This document shows, in pieces, positions 8,601 through 16,996 of a DNA stretch of 64,000 bases. The translations under genes and the position numbers were made by a program. Source of the stretch: Sphingomonas sp. S2M10 (GTDB lineage: Bacteria; Pseudomonadota; Alphaproteobacteria; Sphingomonadales; Sphingomonadaceae); NCBI RefSeq assembly GCF_012650175.1, contig NZ_JAAILI010000079.1, positions 148,345-212,344 on the forward strand. Direction: 5' to 3'. The first letter of the stretch is position 1. Every line of letters starts with the position of its first letter. The notes under the pieces were generated by a model. It made no database searches and had not been told where the DNA came from. It saw only the letters and a list, made by a program, of their open reading frames with translations.

Positions 8601-10187
8601 TTAAATGTGGATCTCGCTCGGGCGCTTGCGGCGCAGCCAGAGCGTGACGAGCATGCGCGTGAACACCACGGCGGTGAAGACGGAGCTGGCGATGCCGATC
8701 AGCAGCACCACCGCGAAGCCGCGGATCGGGCCCGAGCCGAGCACCAGCATGATCGCGCCGGCGATCGCGTGGGTGACGTTGGCCTCGAAGATGGTGCGGC
8801 TGGCTTCCTTGTAGCCCAGCTCCACCGCCTGCATCACGCTTCGGCCGCGGCGACGTTCCTCGCGGATACGCTCGTTGATCAGCACGTTGGCGTCGACCGC
8901 GGTACCGATGGTCAGCACGAAGCCGGCGATGCCGGGCAGCGTCAGCGTTGCGCTGAGCATGCCCATCACCGCCAGGATCACCAGCACGTTGAGCGTCACG
9001 GCGATGTTCGCATAGACGCCGAAGCGGCCATAGGTGAGCACCATGAACACGATCACCGCGACGATCGCGATCACCGAGGCGGTGACGCCGGCGCGGATCG
9101 AATCGTTACCGAGCTCGGGGCTGACGGTCGATTCCTGCACGACCTTGAGGTTGATCGGCAGCTTGCCCGAACGCAGCGCGATGGCGAGCTGGTTGGCGCT
9201 GTCGACCGTGAAGCCGCCCGAGATCGAGGCGCTGCCGCCAAGGATCGGCTCGTTGATGTTCGGGGCCGAGATCACCTTGTTGTCGACGATGATCGCGAAC
9301 GGCTTGCCGGTATTTTCCTGCGTCACGCGGGCAAAGCGCTTGGCGCCGGCACCGTCGAGCTGCAGCGTCACGTCGGGACGACCCTGCTGGTCGTAGCTCT
9401 GCTTGGCATCGACCAGCATGTCGCCGGTGATCATCGCGGTGCGGTTGACCACGATCGGCGCGCCATTCTCGTACTGGAGCAGCTGCGAGGTCACGGGAAT
9501 GTCGTTCGACGCAACCTGCTGCGGCGTCACGCTGGTGTCGACCAGCTTGAACTCGAGCTTGGCGGTCTTGCCGAGCAGCGCCTTGAGCTGGCTGGGATCC
9601 TGCAGGCCTGGGACCTGCACGACAATGCGGTTGCTGCCTTCGCGGATCACGGTTGGCTCGCGGGTGCCGAGCGCGTTGATGCGCTTGTCGACCACTTCGC
9701 GCGCGTCGTTCATCGCGGTTTCGATCTGCTGCGCCAGGCCCGCCTGGGTCGGGGTCAGCACGAAGACGCTGGAGTCGCGAACCGCGATTTCCCAGTCGCG
9801 CTGGCCGGTTGTGCCGACGCCGTTGGTCATCGGCAGCAGCTTCTCGCGCGCCGCATCCACCTTGCCGGGGTCGCGGACCATGAAGCTGAGCTTGCCGCCG
9901 GCGATCGAGATGTCGCCGATGTCCACGCGTGGATCGCGGCGCATCGCCAGGCGGACCTGCTCGCGCATCTGCTCGAGCTTGGTCTGCTGCACGTCGCTCG
10001 TATCGCCCTCGAGGAGCAGGTACGAACCGCCCGCGAGATCGAGACCGAGGTTGACGGCCGGCTTGGGTACCCAGCTCGGCCAGCTGTTGCGGATGCTCTC
10101 CGGCACCAGGCTCGGCACCGCGAGCAGGACCATCAGGGCAAGGCCGAGGGTGATCGACCAGACCTTCCAGCGCGGGAAATCCAGCAT
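8601..10187 (-). CDS. secD: Protein translocase subunit SecD
   Basis: A 528-residue inner-membrane protein with six predicted helices and a large periplasmic region after the first helix (residues 30-350). Visible family motifs include GLDLAGGSYLLLEGD near residue 48 and TIGTAVDANVLINERIREE in the C-terminal membrane domain, where the conserved Asp is needed for proton coupling. It works with SecF and YajC on SecYEG. The ATG shares its A with the yajC stop (TGATG), so translation is coupled. The length is normal for the family. Confidence 0.97.
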   Translation of the reverse strand: MLDFPRWKVWSITLGLALMVLLAVPSLVPESIRNSWPSWVPKPAVNLGLDLAGGSYLLLEGDTSDVQQTKLEQMREQVRLAMRRDPRVDIGDISIAGGKLSFMVRDPGKVDAAREKLLPMTNGVGTTGQRDWEIAVRDSSVFVLTPTQAGLAQQIETAMNDAREVVDKRINALGTREPTVIREGSNRIVVQVPGLQDPSQLKALLGKTAKLEFKLVDTSVTPQQVASNDIPVTSQLLQYENGAPIVVNRTAMITGDMLVDAKQSYDQQGRPDVTLQLDGAGAKRFARVTQENTGKPFAIIVDNKVISAPNINEPILGGSASISGGFTVDSANQLAIALRSGKLPINLKVVQESTVSPELGNDSIRAGVTASVIAIVAVIVFMVLTYGRFGVYANIAVTLNVLVILAVMGMLSATLTLPGIAGFVLTIGTAVDANVLINERIREERRRGRSVMQAVELGYKEASRTIFEANVTHAIAGAIMLVLGSGPIRGFAVVLLIGIASSVFTAVVFTRMLVTLWLRRKRPSEIHI

Positions 10188-10525
10188 CAGTCGTTCGCGG
10201 GCTTGGCGCCGTGCGGGCGCACTTCGGCGAGCGTCGACTTGATCGCGCGAACCTTGACGTTCGGCCCGAGCTCGATCTCCACCTCGGTCTCGTCGACGCG
10301 GGTGACCTTGCCGATCAGGCCGCCGGCGGTGATGACGGTATCGTTCTTCTTCACCGAATTCACGGCGTTCTGCAGCGCCTTCATCCGCTTCTGCTGCGGA
10401 CGGATCATCAGGAAGTAGAAGACGACGAAGATCAGGACGAGCGGCGCTACCGACGCGATCCCGGCCAGAGTGCTACCCTGACCAGCCGCGCCTGCGGCCT
10501 GTGCATATGCTGGAGTGGCGAACAT
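10187..10525 (-). CDS. yajC: Preprotein translocase subunit YajC
   Basis: A 112-residue protein with a short periplasmic N-terminus, one membrane helix (VAPLVLIFVVFYFLMIRP, about residues 28-46) and a cytoplasmic tail with the YajC signature IRPQQKRMKALQNAV and DTVITAGGLIGKV. It is the first gene of the leftward yajC-secD-secF-Mth938 operon, so the promoter should be in 10526-10652, where no clear consensus was picked out. It is an accessory SecDF subunit. Confidence 0.95.
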   Translation of the reverse strand: MFATPAYAQAAGAAGQGSTLAGIASVAPLVLIFVVFYFLMIRPQQKRMKALQNAVNSVKKNDTVITAGGLIGKVTRVDETEVEIELGPNVKVRAIKSTLAEVRPHGAKPAND

Positions 10526-10652
10526 GGGTTCCCGAAAAGCCTGAAGTTAGGGGCGCGGAATGGCCCCATTCAAGCCGCGGGCGCTACCATGCGCAGGAAG
10601 AGGGCGCAACTCCAAGGGCTGGCGGCGCATTGCCAACCGTGGATTGCGGCGA

Positions 10653-11954
10653 TCAGTCCGCGTCCCGGCTCACCAGCAGCTTGTCGATCTTGCGGCCGTC
10701 CAGGTCGACGATCTCGAAGCGCCAGCCCTGCTGTTCGAACACCTCGCCCTCCACCGGCAAATGCTTGAACACCGCCAGCGCCAACCCCGCGACCGTCGCA
10801 TAGTCGCGATCCTCGGGAAGATCGATGCCAAGCCGTTCGGCGAGCTGATCCGCCGGCGTCGCCCCCGCGACCAGCAGCGAGCCGTCCTCGCGCACGACAA
10901 TATTGGGATTGTCGCCCGGTTCCGAATCCGATGCGAACTCGCCTGCGATCGCCGCCAGCAGGTTGGCCGGCGTCACGATGCCTTCGAAATGGCCATATTC
11001 GTCGTGGACTAGCCCCATCGGCACCTCGGCATGGCGCAGCGCGGTGAGCGCGTCCATCGCATCGACCTGGTCCGGCAGCACCGGCGCCTTGCGCATCAGC
11101 TTGCGCAGGTCGAGCGGCTCGCCGCGGAACAGCGCGGCGGCGATGTCGCGCGCCTGCACCACGCCGATCACCGAATCGATTGAACCCTCGGCCACCGGCA
11201 GGCGGGTATGCGGCGTCGCCAGCAGTTCTTCGCGAATGCCCGCCCCGTCTAGGTCCACGTCGAGCCAGTCGACCTGGGTGCGCGGCGTCATCACCTCGCG
11301 CACCGGGCGGTCGGCTAGCCGCACCACGCCTGAGATGATCGAGCGCTCATGCTCCTCGATCACGCCGGACCGGCTGGCCTCGGCCACAATCAGGTGCAGT
11401 TCCTCGGCAGTGACACGATTTTCCGATTCGCGCTTCAGGCCGAGCACGCGAAACACCAGCCCGCTCGACGAATCGAGCAGCCAAACGATCGGCGCGGTGC
11501 CCCAGGAGAGCCAGCGCATGGGCAGTGCCATCGCCGCCGCAATCGGCTCGGGCGAGCGCAGCGCGAACTGCTTGGGCACAAGCTCGCCGATCACGAGCGA
11601 GCCATAGGTCGTCAAGCCGATGACCAGCGTGATCCCCAGCGTGTGCGCGAGCCCCGCAGAAATGCCGAACGCCTCGATGCGCTGCCCCACCGGCTCGCCC
11701 AGGCTGGCGCCCGAATAGGCGCCCGATACGATGCCGATGAGGGTGATGCCGATCTGGACGGTGGAGAGGAACTTGCCGGGATCCTCGGCCAGCTCCATGG
11801 CGGTCTTCGCGCCGCGGTTACCGAGACGCGCCAACGCCTCCAGCCGCGCCGGGCGGGCGGAAACGATCGCCAGCTCCGACATGGAGAAGATGCCGTTGAT
11901 CGCGATCAACACGAAGATGATCGCTACGTCGATCCAAGGAAAAGGTGCGCTCAT
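10653..11954 (-). CDS. CNNM-domain (DUF21) CBS/CorC membrane protein
   Basis: A 433-residue protein of the hemolysin C/CorB-like family. Residues 1-190 form the DUF21/CNNM transmembrane domain (NGIFSMSELAIVSARPAR; LTTYGSLVIGELVPKQFAL). Residues 205-335 hold two CBS motifs (VMTPRTQVDWLD; MGLVHDEYGHFEGIVT), and 350-430 is a CorC_HlyC domain. CNNM proteins are linked to Mg2+ homeostasis by export or exchange; older annotations as hemolysins are misleading. A second CBS/CorC protein without the membrane domain is at 22.6 kb. It is transcribed alone, downstream of the gene at 12018-12533. Confidence 0.9.
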   Translation of the reverse strand: MSAPFPWIDVAIIFVLIAINGIFSMSELAIVSARPARLEALARLGNRGAKTAMELAEDPGKFLSTVQIGITLIGIVSGAYSGASLGEPVGQRIEAFGISAGLAHTLGITLVIGLTTYGSLVIGELVPKQFALRSPEPIAAAMALPMRWLSWGTAPIVWLLDSSSGLVFRVLGLKRESENRVTAEELHLIVAEASRSGVIEEHERSIISGVVRLADRPVREVMTPRTQVDWLDVDLDGAGIREELLATPHTRLPVAEGSIDSVIGVVQARDIAAALFRGEPLDLRKLMRKAPVLPDQVDAMDALTALRHAEVPMGLVHDEYGHFEGIVTPANLLAAIAGEFASDSEPGDNPNIVVREDGSLLVAGATPADQLAERLGIDLPEDRDYATVAGLALAVFKHLPVEGEVFEQQGWRFEIVDLDGRKIDKLLVSRDAD

Positions 11955-12017
11955 GGTGCACCGCCCTCATATCCGCAGCGGCGGCCTCTTCACAACCTTT
12001 TGCAGCGCGAAGGGGAT

Positions 12018-12533
12018 TCAGAGCTTCTGCGCGGCCAGCACGGCGGGATCGCTGGCCAGCCTGTGCAGATAGGCATGCCGCCCCGGCGAGCCGATCTTGA
12101 GCGCGCGCAGATGGCGCTGCTGCGCGGGCGTGAGCTGAAATCGGGTATAGCCACGCGCCTGCAGGCAACCGGAAACGGTGTCCTGCAGCAGCGTGCGCAC
12201 TTGCTTCATCCGTTCGGCGGGCCGGGCGCGCTCGACGATTCGGGTGGAATCATTCGCGATCTGCATCGTTCGGTCGAGATCGCCGGTCATTGCCGTGGCG
12301 GCAAGACTTGCCTCATTGTTCTCGAGCTGGGACGAAGCCTGCTTGAAGACCTTTGCCGCCTCGGTGTTCGACACGTCGAGATAATAGCCCTCGCGTCCGC
12401 AGGCGACGGCATCGGCGCGATATGCTTCCAGGGTAACACCGGCCTTGCCCCAGCTCAGCATCGGCCGTTCCTTGGCGAGCGATGCGGCAGGGACCAGCAG
12501 CAGGACTCCGGCAAGGCAACGCAGCGACGACAT
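12018..12533 (-). CDS. Secreted hypothetical protein, 171 residues
   Basis: The start ATG at 12533 is preceded by GAGAGG. Residues 1-20 (MSSLRCLAGVLLLVPAASLA) are a signal peptide ending in a signal peptidase I type site. The mature part is helical and Ala/Arg-rich with two cysteines (VACGREGYY, VSGCLQARGYTRFQLT) that could form a disulfide. GCLxxRGY is a pattern seen in many small sphingomonad periplasmic proteins and lipoproteins. The function is unknown. It is followed 63 bp later by the CNNM gene on the same strand. Confidence 0.7.
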   Translation of the reverse strand: MSSLRCLAGVLLLVPAASLAKERPMLSWGKAGVTLEAYRADAVACGREGYYLDVSNTEAAKVFKQASSQLENNEASLAATAMTGDLDRTMQIANDSTRIVERARPAERMKQVRTLLQDTVSGCLQARGYTRFQLTPAQQRHLRALKIGSPGRHAYLHRLASDPAVLAAQKL

Positions 12534-12598
12534 CGGCACCTCTCCCGTTCTTCGTCGAAGATACACCGGTTGCCGCCCTGCAGCCAGCGGCCAGCGGT

Positions 12599-13048
12599 TC
12601 AGCGCCGGGCGCGGAAAAAGTCCCGCAGCACGGCCCCTGCCTCCGCCTCGCCGATGCCGGCATAGACCTCCGGGCGATGATGACAGGTTGGCTGGCCGAA
12701 GAGGCGCGGGCCATGCTCGACCGCCCCACCCTTGGGGTCGCTGGCGCCGTAATATAGTCGGGCGATTCGGGCATGCGCGATGGCTCCGGCGCACATCGCG
12801 CAGGGCTCCAGCGTCACCCACAGATCGCAGTCCTCCAGCCGGTCCCGGCCCAGCAGTCGCGCCGCCGCACGGATCGCCAGCATCTCGGCATGGGCGGTAG
12901 GATCGCGCAACGCACGCGGGGCATTGGCCGCGGTGGCGATCACCTCGCCGCGCAGCACGACCACCGCGCCCACCGGCACCTCCCCCCGATCGGCCGCGGC
13001 CTGGGCAGCAGAAAGCGCAGCACGCATCGGGGAAGGCAGAGGAAACAT
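12599..13048 (-). CDS. tadA: tRNA(adenine34) deaminase TadA
   Basis: A 149-residue cytidine-deaminase-fold enzyme. The zinc-site and catalytic residues are all present: H53 and E55 in HAE, and C83 and C86 in PCAMC. TadA converts A34 to inosine in tRNA-Arg(ACG) and is normally essential. The length fits the family. It is flanked by the secreted hypothetical protein downstream and a Pmp3-like gene upstream, all leftward. Confidence 0.95.
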   Translation of the reverse strand: MFPLPSPMRAALSAAQAAADRGEVPVGAVVVLRGEVIATAANAPRALRDPTAHAEMLAIRAAARLLGRDRLEDCDLWVTLEPCAMCAGAIAHARIARLYYGASDPKGGAVEHGPRLFGQPTCHHRPEVYAGIGEAEAGAVLRDFFRARR

Positions 13049-13090
13049 CGCACCGGCTTAGCGGCAGCGCGCCGCCTGGTCACGCGCGGC

Positions 13091-13276
13091 TCAGACGGCA
13101 GCCGGCACGGGACGGCGGAACAGCCGCCACAATGCATAGCCGGCGCCCGGGAGGAACCCGAGCACGGTAAGCCCGCAAGCTATCTGGAAGGAACGGCCTG
13201 CGCCCTCCGCCAAGTAGACGCCGAACGGCGGCAGCAGCGCCGCCGCCGCGATTCGGCCGGGTGCCGGCGTCGTCAC
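13091..13276 (-). CDS. YqaE/Pmp3-like small membrane protein
   Basis: A 61-residue protein with two hydrophobic segments (AAAALLPPFGVYLAEG and IACGLTVLGFLPGAGYALW), arranged as in Pmp3/YqaE stress-related proteolipids. The LLPPFGVYL and LGFLPGxxxA features are diagnostic. The start GTG at 13276 overlaps the stop of the upstream gene in a GTGA, which fixes the start and implies coupling. In other organisms Pmp3 affects membrane potential and salt tolerance. A single gene upstream encodes another one-helix membrane protein. Confidence 0.8.
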   Translation of the reverse strand: MTTPAPGRIAAAALLPPFGVYLAEGAGRSFQIACGLTVLGFLPGAGYALWRLFRRPVPAAV

Positions 13277-13524
13277 TTCGCCGGCGTCGCCGTCGGTTCC
13301 GGCGCCTTCTGCACGTCGATGGTCGGCAGGCTCACCTGCTTGTCCTTCATCTCCACGGTGGGGACACGCACGGTGCTGTTCGATTCGCCGACCGAGACCT
13401 TGCCGGTTTCCGCCGCTACCGTCGGCAGCTTGCCGCCGCGCACGTCGACATTCAGAAAGCCCAGCGCGATCAGCACGACGGCGACCAGCACCAGAATTCC
13501 CAGCAACCCCAGGATTGCGCGCAT
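13273..13524 (-). CDS. Small membrane-anchored hypothetical protein
   Basis: An 83-residue protein with one N-terminal hydrophobic helix (residues 3-23, ILGLLGILVLVAVVLIALGF), then a polar domain rich in Val, Thr and Lys ending in a Pro/Thr/Ala tail. It is likely anchored in the inner membrane with a periplasmic tail. The start is at 13524, with GAGGAG just upstream. It overlaps the Pmp3-like gene by 4 bp. No characterised family is recognised; the pairing with Pmp3 suggests an envelope role. Confidence 0.7.
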   Translation of the reverse strand: MRAILGLLGILVLVAVVLIALGFLNVDVRGGKLPTVAAETGKVSVGESNSTVRVPTVEMKDKQVSLPTIDVQKAPEPTATPAK

Positions 13525-13600
13525 CCCAATCTCCTCCTATCGTTTCTCCTGCCCAACGCCCAGGCGGCGTGCGGGTTGCGCACCGTCTGTCGTGAATCGG

Positions 13601-13629
13601 TTGACTGCGGCGCGCATCGACGCTAACAG
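13601..13629 (+). promoter_or_regulatory. Candidate sigma70-type promoter for rpmB
   Basis: TTGACT (13601-13606) and TAACAG (13624-13629) are separated by 17 bp, upstream of the rpmB start at 13672. Both hexamers are close to consensus and the spacing is ideal. Read by eye, not scored. Confidence 0.5.
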
Positions 13630-13671
13630 CGCGGCCTTTCCGGCTTACCGCCCAACTCAGGATTTGAAGCG

Positions 13672-13971
13672 ATGTCGCGCATTTGCGAGCTGACCGGCAA
13701 GGGCCGGCAGGTGGGACACAATGTTTCCCACGCCAACAACAAGACCAAGCGCACCTTTCTGCCCAACCTGCAGAACGTGACGCTGATCTCGGATTCGCTC
13801 GGCAAGAGCATCCGCCTCCGCGTCTCGACGCACGGCCTGCGTTCGGTCGAGCATGTCGGCGGCCTGGACAATTGGCTGCTGAAGAGCAGCGACGACGATC
13901 TTTCGCTGCGTGCGCGTCGCCTGAAGCGCGAAGTGCGCAAGGCAACCGCCGGCACCGCCGAAGCAGCCTGA
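13672..13971 (+). CDS. rpmB: Large ribosomal subunit protein bL28
   Basis: A 99-residue basic protein with the L28 signature at the N-terminus (MSRICELTGKGRQVGHNVSH), then NNKTKRTFLPNLQNVTL and a longer C-terminal extension usual in alphaproteobacteria. It is a structural component of the 50S subunit. It is monocistronic, with a good promoter upstream and a strong intrinsic terminator downstream. Confidence 0.97.
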   Translation: MSRICELTGKGRQVGHNVSHANNKTKRTFLPNLQNVTLISDSLGKSIRLRVSTHGLRSVEHVGGLDNWLLKSSDDDLSLRARRLKREVRKATAGTAEAA

Positions 13972-13995
13972 TCTCTCTTCGGATCTGCGGTTTGG

Positions 13996-14026
13996 CCCGC
14001 TACTGCGCATGCAGTGGCGGGTTTTT
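13996..14026 (+). terminator. Intrinsic terminator of rpmB
   Basis: An 11 bp stem (CCCGCTACTGC with GCAGTGGCGGG, one G-U pair) and a 4-base loop are followed directly by TTTTT. It sits 25 bp past the rpmB stop and just before the 3' end of the convergent esterase gene. Confidence 0.88.
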
Positions 14027-14039
14027 CCGTTTGCGCGTC

Positions 14040-15035
14040 TCATAGATCCAGGCGGAACTTGAGCAGCAGCGTCTGCTGCCACCATTGTTCGTTGTCGTCG
14101 GAGATCATCCACAGCACCAGCGAATCGCCTTCGCGCTGCACGGTCAGGCCTTCGAAATTGTCATGCTGGAAGGGGGGCGAAAAGTCCGCGATCTCGATGC
14201 CGCGCAGCACCTGGCCCGCCTTCGCGCCGCGAATATCGACCAGTTCGATCTTCACCGTGAACAGCGACGATATCGCGAATCGTCGCACCAGCACGAGCAA
14301 TCGCCCGTCGGGCAACAGCGCGACATCGCTGGGATCATAGCCGACGGGCGGCACATAGGCGAGGTGAACAGGCTGCGGGTTGCCGATCGTCGGATCGCTC
14401 GGGAACAGCAGAATCTCGCGTTCGGCAACAGGCCCGTGGCGGCGCCGGGCGGTTTCCCCGAGCACCAACACCCGCCCGTCGGCGAGTCGCGCCATCGATT
14501 CCGCCCCGCCGTTGCGCGGCCACCTCTTCATCGCCTGCGGCGTTGCCTGGCCCAGTCCCTTTCGGAACGCCGAATCATAGCGAAAAATCGTGTTCCGCGA
14601 TTCGAACCCGACCCAGAACTGGCCGGTCACGGGATCCCTTGTCAGCGATTCCGCATCGCGATCGCCCTTGAAAGCGCTGCTGCCGGGGCCCGCCGGTAGA
14701 TCGGCGAAGCGCATCTCGGTAGGGTGCCAATCGGCGCCCATGCGGAACTGGACGAGGTTACCGCGATCGCTGACCAGTGTGAAGCGATCCCCCGTCACGC
14801 TGAGCGCCGAGAAGCCGGAAAAGCCGAGGTCGGGGCTCGTGAGGCGTATGCCGCCGAGATAGCGGAGCCGCCCGACCGTCTTGCGCGTCGGATCGCCCGG
14901 CACCAGCGGTACGCGAACGGCCTGCATCACCGGGTCTCCGCGCAGCGGTGTGCGCAGTTCCCGGCCCGAGGCGGACAGGAAGAGGATGGAGAGCGCCAGC
15001 GGCGGAAGGGCGAGGAAACGAGGCCGGAAGCGCAT
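14040..15035 (-). CDS. Esterase-like activity of phytase family protein
   Basis: A 331-residue exported protein with a signal peptide-like N-terminus (PRFLALPPLALSILFLSAS). The mature part is a beta-propeller-type domain with FSGFSALSVTGDRFTLVSDRG near the start, DAESLTRDP and ESMARLADGRVLVLGE in the middle, and DNFEGLTVQREGDSLVLWMISDDN at the end. These are hallmarks of the Phytase-like (PF13449) family. The enzymatic activity is unproven in most members. It is a single leftward gene, convergent with rpmB. Confidence 0.82.
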   Translation of the reverse strand: MRFRPRFLALPPLALSILFLSASGRELRTPLRGDPVMQAVRVPLVPGDPTRKTVGRLRYLGGIRLTSPDLGFSGFSALSVTGDRFTLVSDRGNLVQFRMGADWHPTEMRFADLPAGPGSSAFKGDRDAESLTRDPVTGQFWVGFESRNTIFRYDSAFRKGLGQATPQAMKRWPRNGGAESMARLADGRVLVLGETARRRHGPVAEREILLFPSDPTIGNPQPVHLAYVPPVGYDPSDVALLPDGRLLVLVRRFAISSLFTVKIELVDIRGAKAGQVLRGIEIADFSPPFQHDNFEGLTVQREGDSLVLWMISDDNEQWWQQTLLLKFRLDL

Positions 15036-15193
15036 GGCTTCCTCTTAGCGGTTCGATCGTCCCCCGCCAGTGCTGCAAATGCGAAGATGAACGGGAAATA
15101 ACCAACTCGTTCAGGGTTCGCTCAAGGGAACCGCTCTAATCAGAACGTGTTGTACGCGTACAGTTGCTCTCGCGTAGCGTATCGAGAGACGCC

Positions 15194-15223
15194 GGGGGCC
15201 GGATCTGCGAGGATCCGGCCCCC
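15194..15223 (-). terminator. Strong GC hairpin downstream of phbB
   Basis: A 12 bp perfect stem (GGGGGCCGGATC and GATCCGGCCCCC) around a 6-base loop lies 9 bp beyond the phbB stop. There is no T-run in the phbB direction, so it may act as a weak or Rho-assisted terminator or as an mRNA 3' end stabiliser. Confidence 0.55.
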
Positions 15224-15231
15224 TTGTTCGT

Positions 15232-15954
15232 TCAGTACATGTGCTGCCCGCCGTTGACCGACAGCGTCGATCCGGTGACGAAGCCGCCCTCCTCGGCGCA
15301 GAGGAACGCCACCGCGCGCGCGATCTCGTGCGCCTGGCCCAGTCGGCCGACCGGGATTTTCGCCACGATCTTCTCCAGCACGTCCGCCGGCACCGCCGCG
15401 ACCATGTCGGTATCGATATAGCCCGGCGCGATGGCGTTCACCGTAACCCCGAATCGCGCGCCTTCCTGCGCCAGCGCCTTGGTGAAGCCGTGGATGCCGG
15501 ATTTGGCGGCGGCATAGTTCACCTGGCCATACTGACCGGCCTGGCCGTTGATCGAGCCGATATTGACGATGCGGCCCCATTTCCGCGTGCGCATCCCGGG
15601 AAACACGGCGTGCGCCATGTTGAAGCAGCCGCCCAGATTGATGCGGATCACGTCTTCCCACATGTCGCGGGTCATCTTCAGGATCGTGCCGTCGCGGGTG
15701 ATGCCGGCATTGTTGACGACGATGTCTACCGGGCCAAGCTCGGTCTCGACCTGCTGCACGCCGGCCGCGCACGCATCGAAATCGCCCACGTCCCACTTAT
15801 ATGCCCTGATGCCGGTACGCTCGGTAAAGGCAGCAGCCTTCTCGTCATTGCCGGCGTAATTGGCAGCGACGGTAATGCCGGCCTCGTTGAGCGCCAGACT
15901 GATCGCCTCACCGATCCCGCGGGTGCCGCCGGTGACGATCGCTACTCGTGCCAT
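15232..15954 (-). CDS. phbB: Acetoacetyl-CoA reductase
   Basis: A 240-residue short-chain dehydrogenase. The NAD(P) motif TGGTRGIG is at residues 8-15, NNAGI near 88, the catalytic Ser in NIGSING, and Tyr/Lys in YAAAKSG. The segment NIGSINGQAGQYGQVNYAAAK and the C-terminus VTGSTLSVNGGQHMY are typical of PhbB/PhaB. It reduces acetoacetyl-CoA to (R)-3-hydroxybutyryl-CoA for polyhydroxybutyrate. The ATG at 15954 was chosen for its AGAGGAAGG ribosome-binding site. No phaA or phaC is present in the window. Confidence 0.92.
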   Translation of the reverse strand: MARVAIVTGGTRGIGEAISLALNEAGITVAANYAGNDEKAAAFTERTGIRAYKWDVGDFDACAAGVQQVETELGPVDIVVNNAGITRDGTILKMTRDMWEDVIRINLGGCFNMAHAVFPGMRTRKWGRIVNIGSINGQAGQYGQVNYAAAKSGIHGFTKALAQEGARFGVTVNAIAPGYIDTDMVAAVPADVLEKIVAKIPVGRLGQAHEIARAVAFLCAEEGGFVTGSTLSVNGGQHMY

Positions 15955-15988
15955 GTGCCTTCCTCTCCAAATCAAACCCAAGAAATGG

Positions 15989-16996
15989 CTAGGCGGGGTC
16001 CACCCAGCCGGCAAGTTCGCGCCCGATGATGTGTCGGAGCAACCTCATGCCCGCCGCACTGTCGTTGAGACAAGGCAAATATGCGAAATCGGTGCCACCG
16101 GATTCAAGGAACGACTCGCGGCCGCGAATCGCCAATTCCTCCAGCGTTTCCAGGCAATCGGCGGAGAAACCTGGTGCAACAATCGCGACGCGGCGAATGC
16201 CCTTGGACGGGAGCGCTTCCAGCGTCGTGTCGGTAGCCGGCTCTAGCCACTTCGCCCTGCCGAAGCGGGACTGGAAGGTGACGATCAACTCGCGCCCCAA
16301 TGCCTCGCCGAGGAGCCGCCCGGTCTTGCGGCAATGGCAGTGATAGGGGTCTCCCAGTTCCAGCGTGCGTTGCGGCATGCCGTGGAAGCTGGCGATCACC
16401 GCATCCGGGGTGAAGTCCAGTGCCGCCAGGCTCTCCTCCACGCTCGTCTTCAGCGCGGCGATATAGGCAGGGTCGTCGTAATAAGGGGGAAGCGTGCGCA
16501 GGGCCGGCTGCCAGCGCATCGCCGTCAGTGCCGAGAAGGCGACGTCGTTGGCGGTCGCGGTCGTCGCCGCGCAATATTGCGGGTAGAGCGGCGCGACCAG
16601 GATGCGCTCGCAACCCTGCGCCTTCAGCGCCGCGATCTGCTCGACGACCGAAGGCTTGCCATAACGCATCGCGTGCAAAATGGTGACGCCCGGCCCGAAA
16701 GCGCCGTCCAGCCCTCGCGCCTGCATCTTGGTGATGGCGGCGAGCGGCGAACCGTCCTCGCGCCACACCTGTTGATAGGCATGCGCCGATTTCTTCGGGC
16801 GCGTGCGCAGGATGATGCCACGCAGGATCGGCTGCCAAAGCAGCGGCGGGATTTCGACCACGCGGCGATCGGAGAGGAACTCGCCCAGATAGCGCTTCAC
16901 CGCCCCCGCATCGGGTGCATCGGGCGTACCGAGATTGACCAGCAGCACGCCCACATGCGCGGGCGGTATCTTCGGATGGTCGGAAGGCAGGATCAA
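15989..16996 (-). CDS. hemH: Ferrochelatase
   Basis: About 335 residues. Family signatures include VGVLLVNLGTPDAP near the start, YLGEFLSDRRVVEIP, the metal-site His in ASFHGMPQRTLELGDPY, and the conserved Glu in LETLEELAIRGRESF. It inserts Fe2+ into protoporphyrin IX, the last haem step. The best start is TTG at 16996, which overlaps the stop of the upstream oxidoreductase in a TTGA. No ATG occurs nearby in frame, so the exact start is uncertain. Coupling to a molybdopterin enzyme is unusual. Confidence 0.93.
   Translation of the reverse strand: MILPSDHPKIPPAHVGVLLVNLGTPDAPDAGAVKRYLGEFLSDRRVVEIPPLLWQPILRGIILRTRPKKSAHAYQQVWREDGSPLAAITKMQARGLDGAFGPGVTILHAMRYGKPSVVEQIAALKAQGCERILVAPLYPQYCAATTATANDVAFSALTAMRWQPALRTLPPYYDDPAYIAALKTSVEESLAALDFTPDAVIASFHGMPQRTLELGDPYHCHCRKTGRLLGEALGRELIVTFQSRFGRAKWLEPATDTTLEALPSKGIRRVAIVAPGFSADCLETLEELAIRGRESFLESGGTDFAYLPCLNDSAAGMRLLRHIIGRELAGWVDPA

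Noticed and set aside
7794..10418. Long + strand frame (874 codons) opposite secF, secD and yajC
   Set aside because: High-GC codon bias on the minus strand keeps this antisense frame open; its product is a His/Arg/Asp-rich string with no domains, while the minus strand encodes clear Sec proteins.
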